A DNA stretch of 64,000 nucleotides from Pseudomonas sp. JQ170C (GCF_035581345.1 NZ_CP141608.1:2820501-2884500), one strand, 5' to 3'; positions 1 through 9,415 are shown, counted from the first letter of the stretch. A program made the numbers and translations. The notes: generated from the letters alone by a model not told the origin.

Positions 1-983
1 AACCGGTGCTGGACAACACCCGCAAGAACGCCGTCGGTGCGCGCAGCCAGGAGGGCGGCACCGCCGTCGACAACGTGCTGCCGGGCATTCCGTTCCCGAT
101 TCCGCAAACCGGCGCCGAAGCCATGTGGAACTTCCTGCTGCGCTACCAGGGCGTGAGCATGACCGCCAAGTACGACTCCTGGAACGTCGACGCCAGTGGC
201 CGGCCAACCCTGTCTACCACCGGCCAGGCCAACATCAGTTACCCAATCTACGAGGACATGAACAAGCTGATCGGCGCCAAGGACACCTACTACCAGATGA
301 AGCTGAGCTACACCGGGCCTGCCCGCCGTGCCGGCGAAGCGATGATGCTGCGCGATGCCGCCAACCCGCTGGTGCAGCCACGCAGCGCCTGGCAGTACCT
401 GCCAGGGCAGCGCCGGGTCAAGCTGGCACCGAACCTTGCCTACGACACGCCCAACCCGGGTACCTCCGGCTCCGGCACCTACGATGACGTGTTCGTCTTC
501 AACGGCGCGCTGGATCGCTACGACTGGACCCTGGTGGGCAAGCAGGAAATGTACGTGCCGTACAACACCTACCAGCTCACCTACCACACCGACGTCAAGC
601 AACTGACCACGCCCAACCACCTGGCGCCGCAGTTCGTGCGCTGGGAGAAACACCGGGTGTGGGTGGTGGAAGGCAAGCTCAAGGACGGCGCCCGCCACAT
701 CTACCACAAGCGCCGCTTCTACCTGGACGAAGACAGCTGGATCGCTCTGGCATCGGACCAATACGACGCCCGTGATCAACTGTACCGCGGCTCGTTCGCC
801 TTCCTCAGCCAGAGCTACGACAAGCAGACCCCGGATGCCACGCCCTTCATGATCTACGACCTGATCGGCGGCACCTACAACCTCAACGGCGTGGTCGGTG
901 CCTATGGCGGCATCCGCTACATCGAGCCGCTGTCGCGTACCCAGTGGTCGCCCGAGTCGCTGGCCGGTGCCGGCATTCGTTAA
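1..983 (+). CDS. DUF1329 outer-membrane-associated protein (5' partial)
   Basis: The reading frame is open to the left edge of the window, so the N-terminus and signal peptide are missing; about 325 residues remain of a family usually near 450. The sequence is plainly paralogous to the complete DUF1329 protein at 46769-48139: both share QYLPGQRR/YNAGQRR, the RYDW(T/K)LVGK(Q/K)E block, YxLHRVW-like KHRVWVVEG, the RHIYHKRRFYLDED block and a C-terminus ending AGIR. DUF1329 proteins are periplasmic or outer-membrane-associated, often beside DUF1302 barrels and MMPL proteins; their biochemical role is unproven. Here it leads into a YCF48 propeller and an MMPL transporter, which suggests movement of a hydrophobic substrate across the envelope. 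The function is inferred from context only. Confidence 0.88.
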   Translation, partial: PVLDNTRKNAVGARSQEGGTAVDNVLPGIPFPIPQTGAEAMWNFLLRYQGVSMTAKYDSWNVDASGRPTLSTTGQANISYPIYEDMNKLIGAKDTYYQMKLSYTGPARRAGEAMMLRDAANPLVQPRSAWQYLPGQRRVKLAPNLAYDTPNPGTSGSGTYDDVFVFNGALDRYDWTLVGKQEMYVPYNTYQLTYHTDVKQLTTPNHLAPQFVRWEKHRVWVVEGKLKDGARHIYHKRRFYLDEDSWIALASDQYDARDQLYRGSFAFLSQSYDKQTPDATPFMIYDLIGGTYNLNGVVGAYGGIRYIEPLSRTQWSPESLAGAGIR

Positions 984-993
984 GCCCATGAAC

Positions 994-1022
994 GGCCCGG
1001 CGTCGATACCCGACGCCGGGCC
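994..1022 (+). terminator. Intercistronic hairpin between DUF1329 and YCF48 genes
   Basis: A perfect 12-bp stem (GGCCCGGCGTCG with CGACGCCGGGCC) surrounds a 5-nt loop, 11 bases after the DUF1329 stop. No T-run follows, so it may act as an mRNA-stabilising or attenuating hairpin rather than a full terminator. Confidence 0.5.
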
Positions 1023-1050
1023 CCTGGTTGAGCGATCCGGAGGATCGGGT

Positions 1051-2118
1051 ATGTATTGTTTGAAGCGATGGACCACGCTGATGGTGGCGTTGCTGGCCCT
1101 GCACGGCACGGCCCAGGCAGCCACTTATGTAGACGTGCTGGACCTGCCGGCCATGCCCAGTGCCCTGGCCAGCAACAGCGCCTTGCGCGATGTGACCACG
1201 GCCGGGGCACGGCTGGTGGCGGTAGGACCGCGCGGGCACATTCTGTATTCCGATGACCTGGGCAGCCGCTGGCAACAAGCGCGGGTGCCGGTCAGTGCCG
1301 ACCTCAATGCCGTCACGTTCCCGACCCCGGAGCTGGGTTGGGCAGTGGGCAATGACGGGGTGATCCTGCACAGCCGCGATGGCGGCCTGAGCTGGCAAAA
1401 GCAGTTGGACGGACGAGTGCTGGGCGAGCAGGTCGTAGCCTGGTACCGCGCCCAGGCCCAGGCCGCGCCGGCTGACGAACGCTGGACAACCTGGGTGGCG
1501 GAAGGCGAGCGGCTGGTGGCCGAAGGCGCCGACAAGCCGCTGCTGGACGTGTGGTTTCGCGATGCCGACAACGGCTTTGCCGTCGGCGTGTTCAACCTGC
1601 TGCTGCACACCACCGATGGCGGCCAGCACTGGACGCCGTGGCTTGATCGCACCGACAACCCGCAAGCCTTGCACCTGACCAGCCTGAATGAAGTCGACAA
1701 CACGCTGTACATCACCGGCGAGCAGGGCCTGCTGCTCAAGCTCGGCGCCGATGGCCAGCACTTCGAGCGCCTGGTCACTCCTTACGCCGGCACCTACTTT
1801 GGCGCGCTTGGCAAACCGGGCGTGCTGCTGGCCTACGGCCTGCGCGGGCATGTGTACCGCAGCAACGATGGCGGTCAGCAGTGGCAAGCGGTGCCCACCG
1901 GATTGTCCACCAGCATTACCGCCGCCGGCCTGGACCGTGCCGGGCAACTGTGGCTGTCGAGCCAGGCCGGTGACGTACTGGTCAGCCGTGATGACGGCGC
2001 AAGCTTTACGCCGGTGACGCAAACGGCCCGTACCCCGGTCAGCGGGGCGACCTTCGATGCCGCGTCCGACCTGGTACTGGTAGGCGACCGTGGTGTGCGC
2101 ACCCTGGCCCACGAATAA
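1051..2118 (+). CDS. Secreted YCF48/BNR-type beta-propeller protein
   Basis: The product has 355 residues. It starts with a Sec signal peptide (hydrophobic stretch around residues 9-18, probable cleavage after AQA near residue 23). At least five Asp-box repeats (S/T-x-D-x-G-x-x-W/F) are visible: SDDLGSRW, SRDGGLSW, TTDGGQHW, SNDGGQQW and SRDDGASF. This is the pattern of YCF48/photosystem-II-stability-factor-like propellers. The ATG at 1051 is chosen over an upstream in-frame start because GGAGG lies at 1039-1043 and the signal peptide begins there. In Proteobacteria such proteins commonly sit directly before MMPL/RND genes, as here, and are thought to be periplasmic partners of the transporter. 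The partner role is inference. Confidence 0.85.
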   Translation: MYCLKRWTTLMVALLALHGTAQAATYVDVLDLPAMPSALASNSALRDVTTAGARLVAVGPRGHILYSDDLGSRWQQARVPVSADLNAVTFPTPELGWAVGNDGVILHSRDGGLSWQKQLDGRVLGEQVVAWYRAQAQAAPADERWTTWVAEGERLVAEGADKPLLDVWFRDADNGFAVGVFNLLLHTTDGGQHWTPWLDRTDNPQALHLTSLNEVDNTLYITGEQGLLLKLGADGQHFERLVTPYAGTYFGALGKPGVLLAYGLRGHVYRSNDGGQQWQAVPTGLSTSITAAGLDRAGQLWLSSQAGDVLVSRDDGASFTPVTQTARTPVSGATFDAASDLVLVGDRGVRTLAHE

Positions 2119-2147
2119 CGCTGCAGCCATAACAAGAGAACAACCTG

Positions 2148-4640
2148 ATGGCCAACATCCAACAAGACACCCTGCCGGTGATCCGCAACCTCAGCGACTT
2201 CGATGCACGCTCCGGCAACCTGCTCGAACGCCTGGTGTTCAACCATCGGCTGCCGTTCGTGGTGTGCATGCTGCTGGTTACCCTGGTGCTGGGCTTCATG
2301 GCCCTGACGCGCCTGGAGTTGCGCCCAAGCTTCGAGAAGATGATTCCCCAGAGTCATCCCTATATTCAGAACTACCTGAACAACCGTGAGTCGCTGCGCG
2401 GCCTGGGCAACTCGCTGCGCATCGTGGTGGAGAACACCCAGGGCGATATTTTCGACCCGGCTTACCTGCAGACCCTGCGCCATATCAACGACGAGCTGTT
2501 CCTCGCCCAGGGCGTGGACCGCGCCTGGATGAAGTCGCTGTGGAGCCCGGCGGTGCGCTGGACCGAAGTCACCGAAGAGGGCTTCCAGGGCGGGCCGGTG
2601 ATGCCCGACAGCTACCAGGGCTCGCCCGAGGATATCCAGCAACTGCGCCAGAACATCGAGCGCGCCAACATTGTCGGCAGCCTGGTGGCCCGCGATTTCA
2701 AGTCGAGCATGCTCATCGTGCCGCTGTTCGACCGCGACTCGGCCACCGGCCGCGGCATCGACTACCACGCGTTTTCGCAAAAGCTTGAACAGCTGCGCAG
2801 CCAGTACGAAGCCATCGGTGCCGAAAACGGCGAGGGCCACTACAAGATCCATGTGATCGGCTTTGCCAAGCTGATGGGCGACCTGATCGACGGGCTGATC
2901 CAGGTCATGCTGTTCTTCGCCCTGGCCGTGGTGACCACCCTGGTGATCATCTACCTCTATACCCGCTGCGTGCGCAGCACCTTGCTGGTGGTGGTGTGCT
3001 CGCTGACCGCCGTGGTGTGGCAGTTGGGCATCGTCGCCTGGCTGGGGTATGCCATTGACCCGTATTCGATCCTGGTGCCGTTCCTGATCTTCGCCATTGG
3101 CGTGTCCCACGCCGCGCAGAAAATGAACGGCATCATGCAGGACATCGGCCGTGGCACCCACCGCCAGATCGCCGCGCGCTACACCTTCCGCCGCCTGTTC
3201 GTGGCCGGTGTCACGGCGCTGCTGGCCGACGCCGTGGGCTTTGCCGTGCTGATGCTGATCGACATCCCGGTGATCCAGGACCTGGCCGTGACCGCCAGCA
3301 TCGGCGTCGCGGTGCTGATCTTTACCTCGCTGCTGCTGATGCCGGTGGCGCTGTCGTACATCGGTGTCGGTCGCAAGGCGGCCGAGCGGGCGCTGCGCAT
3401 CGACTCGCGGGCGGCCGACCATCGCGGCTTCGGCAAGCTCTGGGACCTGCTCGACCGCTTTACCACACGCAAATGGGCCACCGCCGCCGTGGTGATCGCC
3501 GCGCTGATGGGGGCAGGGGGCTTCTGGGTCAGCCTGCAACTGAAGATCGGCGACCTCGACAGCGGCGCCCCCGAGCTGCATGCCGACTCGCGCTACAACC
3601 GCGACAACGCCTACATCACCGGGCACTACGCGCTGTCCAGCGACACCTTCGCGGTGATGATCAAGACCGCCCCCGAAGGCTGCCTGCGCTACCAGACCCT
3701 GGTACTGGCCGACCGCCTGGCCTGGGAGCTGCAACAGTACCCGGGGGTGCAGACCACCCTGTCGCTGACCAACGCGGTGCGCCAGATCACCGCCGGCACC
3801 TACGAGGGCAACCCCAAGCTCAACAGCATCCAGCGCAACCAGGACGTGCTCAACTACGCGGCGCAGCAGGCCTCGGTCAATGCCCCGGAGCTGTTCAACA
3901 ACGATTGCTCGCTGATGCCGGTGATCGCCTACCTCAAGGACCACAAGGCCGACACCCTCAATGAAGTGGTGGCCATTGCCGAGCGCTTCGCCCAGGCCAA
4001 CAGCAGCGACGACCGTCAATTCCTGCTGGCCGCCGGCAGCGCCGGTATCGAGGCCGCCACCAACATCGTGGTGCACGAGGCCAACCGCACCATGCTGTTG
4101 CTGGTGTACCTGGCCGTCACGGTGTTCTGCCTGATCACCTTCCGCAGCTGGCGCGCCACCCTGGTGGCGGTACTGCCACTGATGCTCACCTCGGTGCTGT
4201 GTGAAGCGCTGATGGTGATGATGGGCATCGGCGTGAAAGTCGCCACCTTGCCGGTGATCGCCCTGGGCGTGGGCATTGGCGTGGACTACGCCTTGTACCT
4301 GCTCAGTGTGCAGCTGCATTACCAGCGCAAGGGCATGTCGCTGTCCCAGGCCTATGAAAACGCCGTGGCCTTCACCGGCCGGGTCGTGGGCCTGGTCGGT
4401 ATCACCCTGGCCGCCGGTGTGGTGGGCTGGGCCTGGTCGCCGATCAAGTTCCAGGCCGACATGGGCATCCTGCTGACCTTCATGTTCCTGTGGAACATGC
4501 TCGGCGCGCTGATCCTGATCCCGGCGCTGTCGTATTTCCTCTTGCCCGACCACAAGGCCCGGGCCACTGCCGCAAGCCCCGCACCTGCCAAGGGGCAGCC
4601 TCTAACCACTAAAGCAGTCGAGTGTTCGCAACATGTCTGA
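2148..4640 (+). CDS. MMPL/RND superfamily inner-membrane transporter
   Basis: An 830-residue protein with two repeated halves. A first membrane helix lies near residues 35-53, a periplasmic domain follows, and a helix cluster spans about residues 245-410. The pattern then repeats, with a helix near 443-465, a second periplasmic domain and a helix cluster from about 647 to 810. This is the RND/MMPL layout, and it is shorter than tripartite efflux pumps of about 1,040 residues. Proteins of this branch carry lipids, hopanoids, sterols and other hydrophobic molecules. It is translationally coupled to the next gene (8-base overlap) and follows the YCF48 propeller and DUF1329 genes. A role in uptake or export of the substrate of this cluster is likely; the direction is not evident from sequence. 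Confidence 0.9.
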   Translation: MANIQQDTLPVIRNLSDFDARSGNLLERLVFNHRLPFVVCMLLVTLVLGFMALTRLELRPSFEKMIPQSHPYIQNYLNNRESLRGLGNSLRIVVENTQGDIFDPAYLQTLRHINDELFLAQGVDRAWMKSLWSPAVRWTEVTEEGFQGGPVMPDSYQGSPEDIQQLRQNIERANIVGSLVARDFKSSMLIVPLFDRDSATGRGIDYHAFSQKLEQLRSQYEAIGAENGEGHYKIHVIGFAKLMGDLIDGLIQVMLFFALAVVTTLVIIYLYTRCVRSTLLVVVCSLTAVVWQLGIVAWLGYAIDPYSILVPFLIFAIGVSHAAQKMNGIMQDIGRGTHRQIAARYTFRRLFVAGVTALLADAVGFAVLMLIDIPVIQDLAVTASIGVAVLIFTSLLLMPVALSYIGVGRKAAERALRIDSRAADHRGFGKLWDLLDRFTTRKWATAAVVIAALMGAGGFWVSLQLKIGDLDSGAPELHADSRYNRDNAYITGHYALSSDTFAVMIKTAPEGCLRYQTLVLADRLAWELQQYPGVQTTLSLTNAVRQITAGTYEGNPKLNSIQRNQDVLNYAAQQASVNAPELFNNDCSLMPVIAYLKDHKADTLNEVVAIAERFAQANSSDDRQFLLAAGSAGIEAATNIVVHEANRTMLLLVYLAVTVFCLITFRSWRATLVAVLPLMLTSVLCEALMVMMGIGVKVATLPVIALGVGIGVDYALYLLSVQLHYQRKGMSLSQAYENAVAFTGRVVGLVGITLAAGVVGWAWSPIKFQADMGILLTFMFLWNMLGALILIPALSYFLLPDHKARATAASPAPAKGQPLTTKAVECSQHV

Positions 4641-6411
4641 TTACCGTCCACCTTTGCGCGACATGGAATTTCTGTTCAACGAAGTTTTCGACATCCCGTC
4701 CCAGTGGGCGCAGATGCCGGCCCTGGCCGAGCAGATAGATGCCGACACCGCCCGGGCGGTGCTGGAGCAGGCGGGCAAGGTCATTGCCCAGGTGGTGGCG
4801 CCGCTCAACCGCAGTGGCGATGAGCAGGGCTGCCGCTTCGACGCCGGGCAGGTGACTACCCCCGACGGTTTTGTCCAGGCCTACCGTACCTACGCCGCCG
4901 ATGGCTGGGTGGGTGTGGCCGGCGCGCCGGAATTCGGCGGCATGGGCATGCCCAAGGTGATCGGCGCCCAGGTCGAAGAGATGCTCAACGCCGCGAACCT
5001 GTCGTTTGCCCTGTACCCGATGCTCACTGCGGGCGCCTGCCTGTCGCTGCTCAACCATGCCAGTGAAGCGCTCAAGGCCCGCTACCTGCCGGCCATGTAC
5101 GAAGGGCGCTGGACCGGCTCCATGTGCCTGACCGAGCCACACGCCGGCACCGACCTGGGGCTGATCCGTACCCGCGCCGAACCCCAGGCCGATGGCAGCT
5201 ACCGGGTCAGCGGCACGAAGATCTTCATCACCGGCGGCGAGCAGGACCTGAGCGAGAACATCATTCACCTGGTGCTGGCCAAGCTGCCCGATGCGCCCGC
5301 CGGGGCCAAGGGCATCTCACTGTTCCTGGTGCCCAAGGTGATGGTCGGCGACGACGGCGCGCTGGGCGAGGCCAACGCGGTGAGCTGCGGCTCCATCGAA
5401 CACAAGATGGGCATCAAGGCCTCGGCCACCTGCGTGATGAACTTCGACGGCGCCACCGGCTACCTGGTCGGCGAGCTGAACAAGGGCCTCAACGCCATGT
5501 TCACCATGATGAACTACGAGCGCCTGGGCGTCGGCATCCAGGGCCTGGCCCTGGGCGAACGCTCGTACCAGAACGCCATCGAGTATGCCCGCGAGCGCCT
5601 GCAGAGCCGCGCGCCCACCGGCCCGCAAGCGACCGAGCAGGCGGCCGACCCGATCATCGTGCACCCGGACGTGCGCCGCATGCTGCTGACCATGAAGGCG
5701 CTGAACGAAGGCGGGCGAGCGTTTTCCACCTACGTGGCGCAGCAACTGGACCTGGCCAAGTACAGCGAAGCCGCCGAGGCGCGTCGCCAGGCCGAAGCCC
5801 AGGTGGCGTTGCTGACACCCGTGGCCAAGGCGTTCCTGACCGACATGGGCCTGGAAACCACCGTGCATGGCCAGCAGGTGTTCGGCGGCCACGGCTACAT
5901 TCGCGAATGGGGCCAGGAGCAGTTGATCCGCGACTGCCGCATCACCCAGATCTACGAAGGCACCAACGGCATCCAGGCCCTGGACCTGATGGGGCGCAAG
6001 CTGGTGGCCGATGGCGGCCGAACCTATGCGCTGCTGTCCGAGCAGATCAAGGCTTACGCCGCCGGGCTGCCAGCGTCGCGTGCAGAGTTCAGCGCGCCGC
6101 TGCTGGCCGCCGTGGCCAACCTGGACGAATTGACCGCCTGGGTGCTTGACCGCGCTCAGGGCGAGCCGAGGGAAATCGGCGCGGCGGCCGTCGAGTACCT
6201 GCACGTGCTGGGCTACACCCTGTATGCCTGGTTCTGGGCACAAATGGCCGACGTGGCCCTGGCCAAGCAGGAGCAGGGCGCCTACTACCAGAGCAAGCTG
6301 GGCACCGCGCGCTTCTACTTTGCCCGTCTGTTGCCGCGCATCCACTCCCTGAGCGCCAGCGTCAAGGCCGGCAGCCACAGCCTGTACCTGCTCGACGCCG
6401 AGCAACTGTGA
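4633..6411 (+). CDS. Acyl-CoA dehydrogenase, large DmdC-like subfamily
   Basis: A 592-residue flavoprotein, about 200 residues longer than ordinary ACADs. The N-terminal PLRDMEFLFNEVF block and the C-terminal extension are typical of the long subfamily that includes 3-methylmercaptopropionyl-CoA dehydrogenase (DmdC). The FAD/substrate motif CLTEPHAGTDLGL is near residue 163, and the catalytic glutamate is expected at Glu442 in QIYEGTNGIQ. It oxidises an acyl-CoA to the 2-enoyl-CoA with electrons passing to ETF. It overlaps the MMPL gene by 8 bases and is followed by an acyl-CoA synthetase, so activation and first oxidation are co-expressed with transport. The DmdC substrate should not be assumed; the subfamily acts on many acyl-CoAs. 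Confidence 0.88.
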   Translation: MSDYRPPLRDMEFLFNEVFDIPSQWAQMPALAEQIDADTARAVLEQAGKVIAQVVAPLNRSGDEQGCRFDAGQVTTPDGFVQAYRTYAADGWVGVAGAPEFGGMGMPKVIGAQVEEMLNAANLSFALYPMLTAGACLSLLNHASEALKARYLPAMYEGRWTGSMCLTEPHAGTDLGLIRTRAEPQADGSYRVSGTKIFITGGEQDLSENIIHLVLAKLPDAPAGAKGISLFLVPKVMVGDDGALGEANAVSCGSIEHKMGIKASATCVMNFDGATGYLVGELNKGLNAMFTMMNYERLGVGIQGLALGERSYQNAIEYARERLQSRAPTGPQATEQAADPIIVHPDVRRMLLTMKALNEGGRAFSTYVAQQLDLAKYSEAAEARRQAEAQVALLTPVAKAFLTDMGLETTVHGQQVFGGHGYIREWGQEQLIRDCRITQIYEGTNGIQALDLMGRKLVADGGRTYALLSEQIKAYAAGLPASRAEFSAPLLAAVANLDELTAWVLDRAQGEPREIGAAAVEYLHVLGYTLYAWFWAQMADVALAKQEQGAYYQSKLGTARFYFARLLPRIHSLSASVKAGSHSLYLLDAEQL

Positions 6412-6422
6412 AGGACACGCAC

Positions 6423-8069
6423 ATGATCAACACCCGCGTCATACCGCCAGCCCCCGGGGCCTATAGCTACCCGTTACTGATCAAGCGCCTGCTGCTGTCG
6501 GGCGTGCGCTACCAGCCCGGCCAGGAAATCGTCTACGCCGACAAGCTGCGCTACACCTACACCACCCTGAACGAGCGCATCCAGCGCCTGGCCAATGTCC
6601 TGACCGAGGCCGGGGTCAAGCCCGGCGACACCGTGGCCTTGCTCGACTGGGACAGCCATCGCGCCCTGGAGTGCTTCTTTGCCGTGCCGATGCTGGGCGC
6701 GGTGCTGCACACCGTGAACGTGCGGCTGTCGGCGGAACAGATCCGCTACACCATGAACCACGCCGAAGACCGCCTGGTGCTGGTACATGACGACTTCCTG
6801 CCGCTGATGGAGCAGATCAAGGGCGAGCTGAACACGGTCGAACGCTTTATCCGCTTGAGTGACGGCGGCACCTGCACCGCCGACCTGCCCGTACTGGGCG
6901 AGTACGAGGCGTTGCTGGCCGATGCCCCTGTCGGGTACGAATTCCCTGACTTCGACGAAAACTCACTGGCGACCCTGTTCTACACCACCGGCACCACCGG
7001 CAACCCCAAAGGGGTGTACTTCACCCACCGGCAACTGGTGCTGCACACCCTCAACGAACTGGGCACCTTCGCCGCCTGCGCAGCGGAGCCGTTGCTGCGT
7101 TCGGGCGATGTGTACATGCCGATCACCCCGATGTTCCATGTGCATGCCTGGGGCGTGCCTTACGTCGCCACGGCGTTGGGGATCAAGCAGGTGTACCCCG
7201 GCCGCTACGAGCCTAACCAGCTGGTGCGCCTGTTCCGAGAAGAGCAGGTGACCTTCTCCCACTGCGTGCCGACCCTGCTGCAAATGATGCTCGACTGCGA
7301 GGAAGGCCGGCGCACCGACCTGGTCGGCTGGAAAATGCTCCTGGGCGGCAGCGCCCTGACCCAGGGCCTGGCGGCGCGCGCCAATGCCCGGGGCATCCGG
7401 GTGCACTGTGGCTACGGCATGTCCGAGAGCTGCCCGCTGCTGAGCCTGACCTGCCTGAGCGCGGAAGACCTTGCGCTGTCCATGGAGCAGCAACTGCCCC
7501 TGCGCATCAACGCCGGCGTGCCGGTGCCCCTGGTCGACCTGCGCATCGTCGACGGCCAGGGCAAGGACGTTGCCCATGACGGCGAAAGCCTGGGCGAAAT
7601 CGTCGTACGTGCGCCCTGGCTGACCCAGGGCTACCTCAATGCACCGGAGCAGGGCGCCGAGCTTTGGGCCGGTGGCTGGATGCACACGGGTGACATGGCC
7701 TGCATCAACGATCGTGGCGTGGTGCAGATTCGCGACCGGATCAAGGACGTGATCAAGACCGGTGGCGAATGGATCAGCTCGGTGGAGCTGGAAAGCCTGA
7801 TCAGCCAGCACCGCGATGTCGACGCCGTAGCCGTCGTCGGCATTGCCGACGCGCAATGGGGCGAACAACCCTTGGCGCTGGTGGTGTGCGTGGCCGGAGC
7901 GCGGATGGAGCAACCGGACCTGGCGCGGCACCTGCAGCAGTTCGTCGACAGCGGCCGCCTGAACAAATGGGCGATACCCCGCCAGGTACGTTTTGTGAGC
8001 GAGATACCCAAGACCAGCGTGGGCAAGATCAACAAGAAATTGATCCGCGAACAACTTGGCACCGTGTAG
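6423..8069 (+). CDS. AMP-forming acyl-CoA synthetase
   Basis: A 548-residue member of the ANL adenylating superfamily. Visible core motifs are the P-loop-like FYTTGTTGNPKGVYFTHRQ, GYGMSES, the GGWMHTGD block, RDRIKDVIKTGGEWIS, and the C-terminal lysine region TSVGKINKKL that closes the active site. It activates a free carboxylic acid with ATP and CoA. The ATG at 6423 is preferred because AAGGA at 6411-6415 is well spaced. A GTG at 6408 overlapping the upstream stop would add only five residues. It is the last gene of the first operon. Length and motifs fit medium/long-chain or aryl-alkanoic acid ligases; the substrate cannot be read from the sequence. Confidence 0.9.
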   Translation: MINTRVIPPAPGAYSYPLLIKRLLLSGVRYQPGQEIVYADKLRYTYTTLNERIQRLANVLTEAGVKPGDTVALLDWDSHRALECFFAVPMLGAVLHTVNVRLSAEQIRYTMNHAEDRLVLVHDDFLPLMEQIKGELNTVERFIRLSDGGTCTADLPVLGEYEALLADAPVGYEFPDFDENSLATLFYTTGTTGNPKGVYFTHRQLVLHTLNELGTFAACAAEPLLRSGDVYMPITPMFHVHAWGVPYVATALGIKQVYPGRYEPNQLVRLFREEQVTFSHCVPTLLQMMLDCEEGRRTDLVGWKMLLGGSALTQGLAARANARGIRVHCGYGMSESCPLLSLTCLSAEDLALSMEQQLPLRINAGVPVPLVDLRIVDGQGKDVAHDGESLGEIVVRAPWLTQGYLNAPEQGAELWAGGWMHTGDMACINDRGVVQIRDRIKDVIKTGGEWISSVELESLISQHRDVDAVAVVGIADAQWGEQPLALVVCVAGARMEQPDLARHLQQFVDSGRLNKWAIPRQVRFVSEIPKTSVGKINKKLIREQLGTV

Positions 8070-8087
8070 CCGCTGATGCTGTGTAAG

Positions 8088-8277
8088 CGTAATCACGACC
8101 GCTACGCGGCCGATCGCAGGCTGTCGCCAGCGGCTACGGGTCTGGCTTGCAACCGTAGCCGCTGCCGAGGTACGAGGCTGCGATCGACTGCGCAGCAGTC
8201 GCCATGGTGTCAGGCATATCGCATCGCGGGGCAAGCCCGCTCCTACCTACCCGGTAGGAGCGGGCTTGCCCCGCGAG
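8088..8277. repeat. REP pair plus a degenerate 45-bp intergenic element
   Basis: At 8222-8277 two REP sequences face each other (CGGGGCAAGCCCGCTCCTAC, then GTAGGAGCGGGCTTGCCCCG) and can form one long hairpin. Before it, 8098-8140 carries the CGACCGCTACGCGG...GCCAGCGGCTACGG element that recurs in the arrays at 38309 and 60530. The repeats lie between convergent genes and may also end transcription. Confidence 0.85.
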
Positions 8278-8293
8278 AGGGCGGCCTTGTCGC

Positions 8294-9415
8294 TCAGAGC
8301 GTACGCGCCGTCAACCCCGCCCAGAACCCTTCGCTGCCCGCCGCAATCGCCGCCTGGCCCAGTACCTGGGCCCAGTGCGCATCGCTGCCGAATTCATCGC
8401 GCCACGACCACAAGCGGCGGGTCGCGAAGTGGAGGCGGTGCTCCTGGGTAAAGCCAATGGCACCATGCACCTGGTGCGCCACCGAGGTCGCTAGGCTGGC
8501 GGCTTCGCCCGCGCATACCTTGGCCACGGCCACATCGAACGCCAGGCTGCTGGTGCTGCCAGGCTCGGCCTGCATGACCTGGCTGGCGCTGTACAGGGCC
8601 ACTTCGGTGGCGGTACGGGCCGCGCTGATGGCGCCGGCCATGTGTGCCAGTTGCTGCTGGATGGCCTGGAAGGCGCCGATGGCCTTGCCGAACTGCACCC
8701 GCTCGTTGGCGTACGCCACCGCCTGGTCGAGGCACGACTCCAGCGCGCCGACCAACATGCACGCGCGCACCAGGGCGCCGAACACCCACACCGGCTGGCG
8801 CACATCGGCCAGTTGCAAGCTACCCAGCGCATCCACGGGCGCCGCGCTGAACTGCAGCGCATCGCGTTCCTCACCGGCAAAGTTGCTGCCCGCTTCGACG
8901 CTGACCTGGGCCTGCCGCAGATCCACCAGGGCAACACGCCCATTGTCGTCGGCCACTGCCGCCCAGCGGCAACTGCGCGCCCACGGCACATTGGCACAGC
9001 GGCCATTGAGCACCCCGGCTGCGGTCAGTTCCAGCTCCGTCGCGGCACCGGCCTGCAGCACCGTCAGGGCACCCTCGGGCACCTCGATACCGGCCCGGGA
9101 CAACAGCAGCCCGGCCAGCAGGGTTTCGTTCAGCGGCACCGGTGCCTGCCAGTAACCCACGCCCCGCAGCACCGGGCTGACATCGAGCCAGGTGGCGGCG
9201 TTGTCGTCGGATACCGGTGCCACCAGGGCCTGGGGCAAGCCGTGCTCGACCAGCTGTCGCCAGAGCACATGAGCCGGCACACCGGCATCGAATTGCGACA
9301 GCACCTGGGGTGTCACGTGGTCGTTGAACAGACGCTCGACGCTGTCGGCGATCAGTCGTTGCAGTGACGAAGGCGCGCTGTCGTGCCCTTCGTTGTGATG
9401 GAGTGCCTGGTTCAT
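8294..9415 (-). CDS. Acyl-CoA dehydrogenase, probable non-catalytic (beta) subunit
   Basis: A 373-residue ACAD-fold protein whose N-terminal and middle domains are poorly conserved. It has no TEP-type flavin motif and no YEGT or GGTNEI block at the C-terminus, where LWSWRDEFGSDAHW stands instead. The C-terminal helical bundle (ERVQFGKAIGAFQAIQQQLAHM, HQVHGAIGFTQEH) is well preserved. The gene overlaps the next ACAD (9412-10554) by 4 bases. Such neighbouring pairs, one subunit with the base and one without, are the hallmark of alpha2beta2 ACADs known from steroid side-chain degradation in Actinobacteria. It probably supplies half of a shared FAD site. The subunit assignment is inference from sequence and gene order. 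Confidence 0.8.
   Translation of the reverse strand: MNQALHHNEGHDSAPSSLQRLIADSVERLFNDHVTPQVLSQFDAGVPAHVLWRQLVEHGLPQALVAPVSDDNAATWLDVSPVLRGVGYWQAPVPLNETLLAGLLLSRAGIEVPEGALTVLQAGAATELELTAAGVLNGRCANVPWARSCRWAAVADDNGRVALVDLRQAQVSVEAGSNFAGEERDALQFSAAPVDALGSLQLADVRQPVWVFGALVRACMLVGALESCLDQAVAYANERVQFGKAIGAFQAIQQQLAHMAGAISAARTATEVALYSASQVMQAEPGSTSSLAFDVAVAKVCAGEAASLATSVAHQVHGAIGFTQEHRLHFATRRLWSWRDEFGSDAHWAQVLGQAAIAAGSEGFWAGLTARTL

Noticed and set aside
883..4553. Long minus-strand open frames (415 and 892 codons) opposite the YCF48 and MMPL genes
   Set aside because: They are antisense shadows in GC-rich DNA, rich in His, Gln and Gly, with no domain pattern. The plus-strand genes have clear motifs, signal peptide and ribosome binding sites.
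4633..6411. Assigning the long ACAD as DmdC (DMSP demethylation pathway)
   Set aside because: Only the subfamily matches. No dmdA, dmdB or dmdD-like gene set is present nearby and the context is a hydrophobic-substrate operon.
6408..6422. GTG start for the acyl-CoA synthetase overlapping the ACAD stop
   Set aside because: The ATG at 6423 has a well-placed AAGGA; the GTG has none. The difference is five residues and cannot be excluded fully.
8076..9367. Plus-strand frames of 359 and 241 codons opposite the ACAD at 8294-9415
   Set aside because: Low-complexity translations with no recognisable domain; the minus-strand ACAD explains the region.
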